This document shows positions 62,414 through 64,000 of a stretch of DNA of 64,000 bases, piece by piece. How positions within the stretch are numbered: position 1 is the first letter of the stretch; each line of letters starts with the position of its first letter. Source of the DNA: Polyangium jinanense (lineage in GTDB: Bacteria > Myxococcota > Polyangia > Polyangiales > Polyangiaceae). Under the pieces are notes generated by a model. It did no database searches and was not told where the DNA came from. It was given only the letters and a program-made list of their open reading frames with translations. Both the position numbers and the translations under genes were made by a program. The stretch lies in contig NZ_JAGTJJ010000027.1 of assembly GCF_028435365.1 (NCBI RefSeq), positions 62,001 to 126,000 of the forward strand. Reading direction: 5' to 3'.

Positions 62414-62442
62414 TTGACGGCCGGCCGGACGTCGGCAATACG
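62414..62442 (+). promoter_or_regulatory. Promoter of the PpiC lipoprotein gene
   Basis: TTGACG (62414-62419), a 17-base spacer and AATACG (62437-62442). Transcription would start near ATG 62451, making the transcript almost leaderless and excluding GTG 62442 as the start. Confidence 0.45.
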
Positions 62443-62450
62443 TGCCGGCC

Positions 62451-62963
62451 ATGCGCCTGCGTCTCCTCGCGAACATCGCGCTCCTCTTCGTGGCCACCGG
62501 TTGCTGCAACGCGGGCTCCGATTCGAGCCAGAACGCTTTGCCGGCCGAGAGCGCCGCGGCCCCCTTGCCCTCGGCCGCAGCGCCAAGCGCGCCGTCCGCG
62601 GCCGAAACGCCCGCGCCCGCGCCCACGGCGGAGCGGCAGATCGCGGGCGCCGCGCACATTCTCGTCGCCTGGAAGGGCGCCGAGCGCGCGCCGAAGACGG
62701 TGACGCGCTCCAAGGAAGAGGCGAAAAAGCGCGCCCAGGAAGTGCACAAGCTCGTGAAGGACGGCAAACAGACCTTCGAAGAGCTCGTCGCAAAGTACAC
62801 GGACGATGAGATCTCGAAGGCCGCAAACGGCGCCATCGGGAACTTCGAACGCAACGCGATGCCGCCGGCGTTCGCGGACGCGACCTTCGCCATGGAGGTC
62901 GGCACGATCTCGGACGTCGTCGAGACGGCCCAGGGCTTCCACATCATCAAGCGGACCAGGTGA
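62451..62963 (+). CDS. Parvulin-type peptidyl-prolyl isomerase lipoprotein
   Basis: A 170-residue predicted lipoprotein: the signal peptide ends in VATGC, an Ala/Pro/Ser linker follows (to about 60), then a rotamase/PpiC domain (AAHILVAWKG, SKEEAKKRAQEVHKLVKDGKQTFEELVAKYTDD, GNFERNAMPPAFADATFAMEVGTISDVVETAQGFHIIKR given here in pieces). It would catalyse proline isomerisation during folding of exported proteins. The next gene, lnt, begins 2 bases after its stop and encodes the enzyme that completes lipoprotein acylation, so the pairing is coherent. Confidence 0.88.
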   Translation: MRLRLLANIALLFVATGCCNAGSDSSQNALPAESAAAPLPSAAAPSAPSAAETPAPAPTAERQIAGAAHILVAWKGAERAPKTVTRSKEEAKKRAQEVHKLVKDGKQTFEELVAKYTDDEISKAANGAIGNFERNAMPPAFADATFAMEVGTISDVVETAQGFHIIKRTR

Positions 62964-62965
62964 CC

Positions 62966-64000
62966 ATGTCTGAAGGGGAGGCGACGCAGGATCCGAGCGC
63001 CGAGGACGTCACGAAGAGCGCCGAGGCCGACGAGGCGAACGCGCCGGAAGGCGAAGCCAAAGGCACGGCCACGAAGGCGAAGTCCAAGGCGAAGGCGAAG
63101 GCCAAGGACGACGCCAAGGCGTGGAACCCCGTGGGCGCGCTGCCGGCGAAGCAGGCATACGCGCTCGCGACGCTGAGCGGTTTGCTCTACTTCCTCGGCT
63201 TCCCGGGCGTCGACATCTGGCCGCTCTCGCTCGTCGCGCTCGTGCCGCTGATCGTGGCGCTGCGCGGTCAGCCCGTGCGACGCGCCGCGGGGCTCGGGTG
63301 GATGGCCGGCTTCACGATGACGATGACCGGCTTCTACTGGCTGCTGGAGATGCTGAAGGTCTTCAGCGGCTTCCCGGTGCCGCTGTGCATCCTCTTCATG
63401 GCGATCCTCTGCGCCTACCAGGGCGGTCGCATCGCGCTCGCCGGCTGGCTCTACGGACGCGCCGAGTCGCGCGGATGGCCCGCGTCGATCGTCTTCGCGC
63501 TCGCCTTCGCCGCGAGCGAGCTCGTCTTCCCGCTGCTCTTCCCCTGGTACTTCGGCGCCTCGGTGCACAACGCACCCGTGCTGATGCAGGTCGCCGATCT
63601 CGGCGGCCCAATCCTCGTCGGCCTCGTGCTCGTCTGCGCGAACCTCGGCCTCGCCGAGATCATCCTCGCCTGGCGGCGGAAGGAGAAGGCCGACAACCGC
63701 ATCGTCGCGATCGGCATCGCGGTCCCGCTGCTCGCGGCCGGCTACGGATTCCTACGGGTTCGTACGATCGGCCAGACGATGGCCGAAGCGAAGAAGGTGC
63801 GCATCGGCATCGTGCAGGGGAACATGGGCCTCTTCGATCGGAAGAACGCCTACCAGGTCTACGTGAACCGCACGAAGGAGCTCGCGAAGTCGAAGGAGGT
63901 CGACCTCGTCGTGTGGAGCGAAGGCGCCGTGCCCGCCCCGCGCACCGTGACCGAGGCGAGCTACAAGGACGAGGTCCAGAAGAGTCTCACGAAGCAACTC
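62966..64000 (+). CDS. lnt: Apolipoprotein N-acyltransferase (partial, runs off the window)
   Basis: The first 345 codons of Lnt, the inner-membrane enzyme that adds the third acyl chain to lipoproteins. After an acidic/Lys-Ala-rich extension of about 55 residues come six predicted helices (LSGLLYFLGFPGVDIWPLS, GFTMTMTGFYWLLEM, ASELVFPLLFPWYFG) and then the start of the nitrilase-like domain (RIGIVQGNMG and the catalytic glutamate in VWSEGAVP). The frame is open to the right edge. ATG 62966 is 2 bases after the preceding stop. The many lipoproteins in this window are its expected substrates. Confidence 0.92.
   Translation, partial: MSEGEATQDPSAEDVTKSAEADEANAPEGEAKGTATKAKSKAKAKAKDDAKAWNPVGALPAKQAYALATLSGLLYFLGFPGVDIWPLSLVALVPLIVALRGQPVRRAAGLGWMAGFTMTMTGFYWLLEMLKVFSGFPVPLCILFMAILCAYQGGRIALAGWLYGRAESRGWPASIVFALAFAASELVFPLLFPWYFGASVHNAPVLMQVADLGGPILVGLVLVCANLGLAEIILAWRRKEKADNRIVAIGIAVPLLAAGYGFLRVRTIGQTMAEAKKVRIGIVQGNMGLFDRKNAYQVYVNRTKELAKSKEVDLVVWSEGAVPAPRTVTEASYKDEVQKSLTKQL

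Overview
The window reads as chromosomal DNA of a high-GC, Gram-negative deltaproteobacterial predator, most likely a myxobacterium of the Polyangiales (Sorangium/Polyangium type). This is inferred from the dense GC-rich coding, GTG/TTG starts, Hanks-type Ser/Thr kinases with Pro/Ala/Ser-rich tails, multi-PAS hybrid histidine kinases, many small lipoproteins, outer-membrane FadL barrels, Mla lipid transport and ADP-heptose genes. No rRNA, tRNA, CRISPR array, prophage or intact transposase gene was recognised.

Layout. 0.2-4.2 kb: a frameshifted ECF sigma factor, a small four-helix-bundle protein and a GAF/PAS histidine kinase, with two inverted composite microsatellites. 4.4-9.8 kb: potassium transporter kup, then a tight operon of gmhA-like isomerase, gmhB, a transaldolase and a methyltransferase-glycosyltransferase fusion. 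9.8-14.9 kb (minus): two coupled FadL-type porins, a propeller-like lipoprotein and a probable pseudokinase. 15-21 kb: Uma2-like protein, rlmN, tatB-tatC, and convergent proA-rsfS-rlmH. 21-28.9 kb: lipoproteins, a class II amidotransferase and Uma2 protein bracketed by inverted multi-hairpin repeats, an SDR, an alpha/beta-hydrolase lipoprotein, guaA, a PEGA lipoprotein, and a 56-residue basic protein with its own promoter and terminator. 29-37.5 kb: hybrid kinase, a palindromic element, a duplicated-domain protein, lipoprotein, active Ser/Thr kinase, esterase-like protein and an AlaX-type tRNA editing protein. 37.5-42.8 kb: two lipoproteins and gyrA. 43-50.8 kb: an exopolysaccharide/glycan locus (polyprenyl sugar transferase, outer-membrane barrel, GT2, GT4, DUF4091 protein) interrupted by a composite hairpin repeat and a 43-bp minisatellite. 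50.8-55.4 kb: an Mla phospholipid transport set (two MlaE paralogues, MlaF, MlaD) with mutM between, and a biotinyl carrier. 55.8-64 kb: coiled-coil membrane protein, pyrF-rlmB, a second composite repeat, a GT39-type enzyme, receiver-kinase plus cysteine desulfurase, a PpiC lipoprotein and the start of lnt.

Two genome-scale patterns stand out. First, a family of ~110-bp repeats, each predicted to fold as four consecutive hairpins, always occurs as inverted pairs with tails outward. Two pairs flank a shared ~80-100-bp core and one pair flanks two genes. These repeats appear to supply a stop codon to one gene and a start codon to another. Second, at least eleven genes without a clear Shine-Dalgarno sequence carry TANNNT, often preceded by TGC or TGN, only 6-13 bases before their start codon. 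This suggests widespread leaderless or near-leaderless transcription and helped choose several starts.
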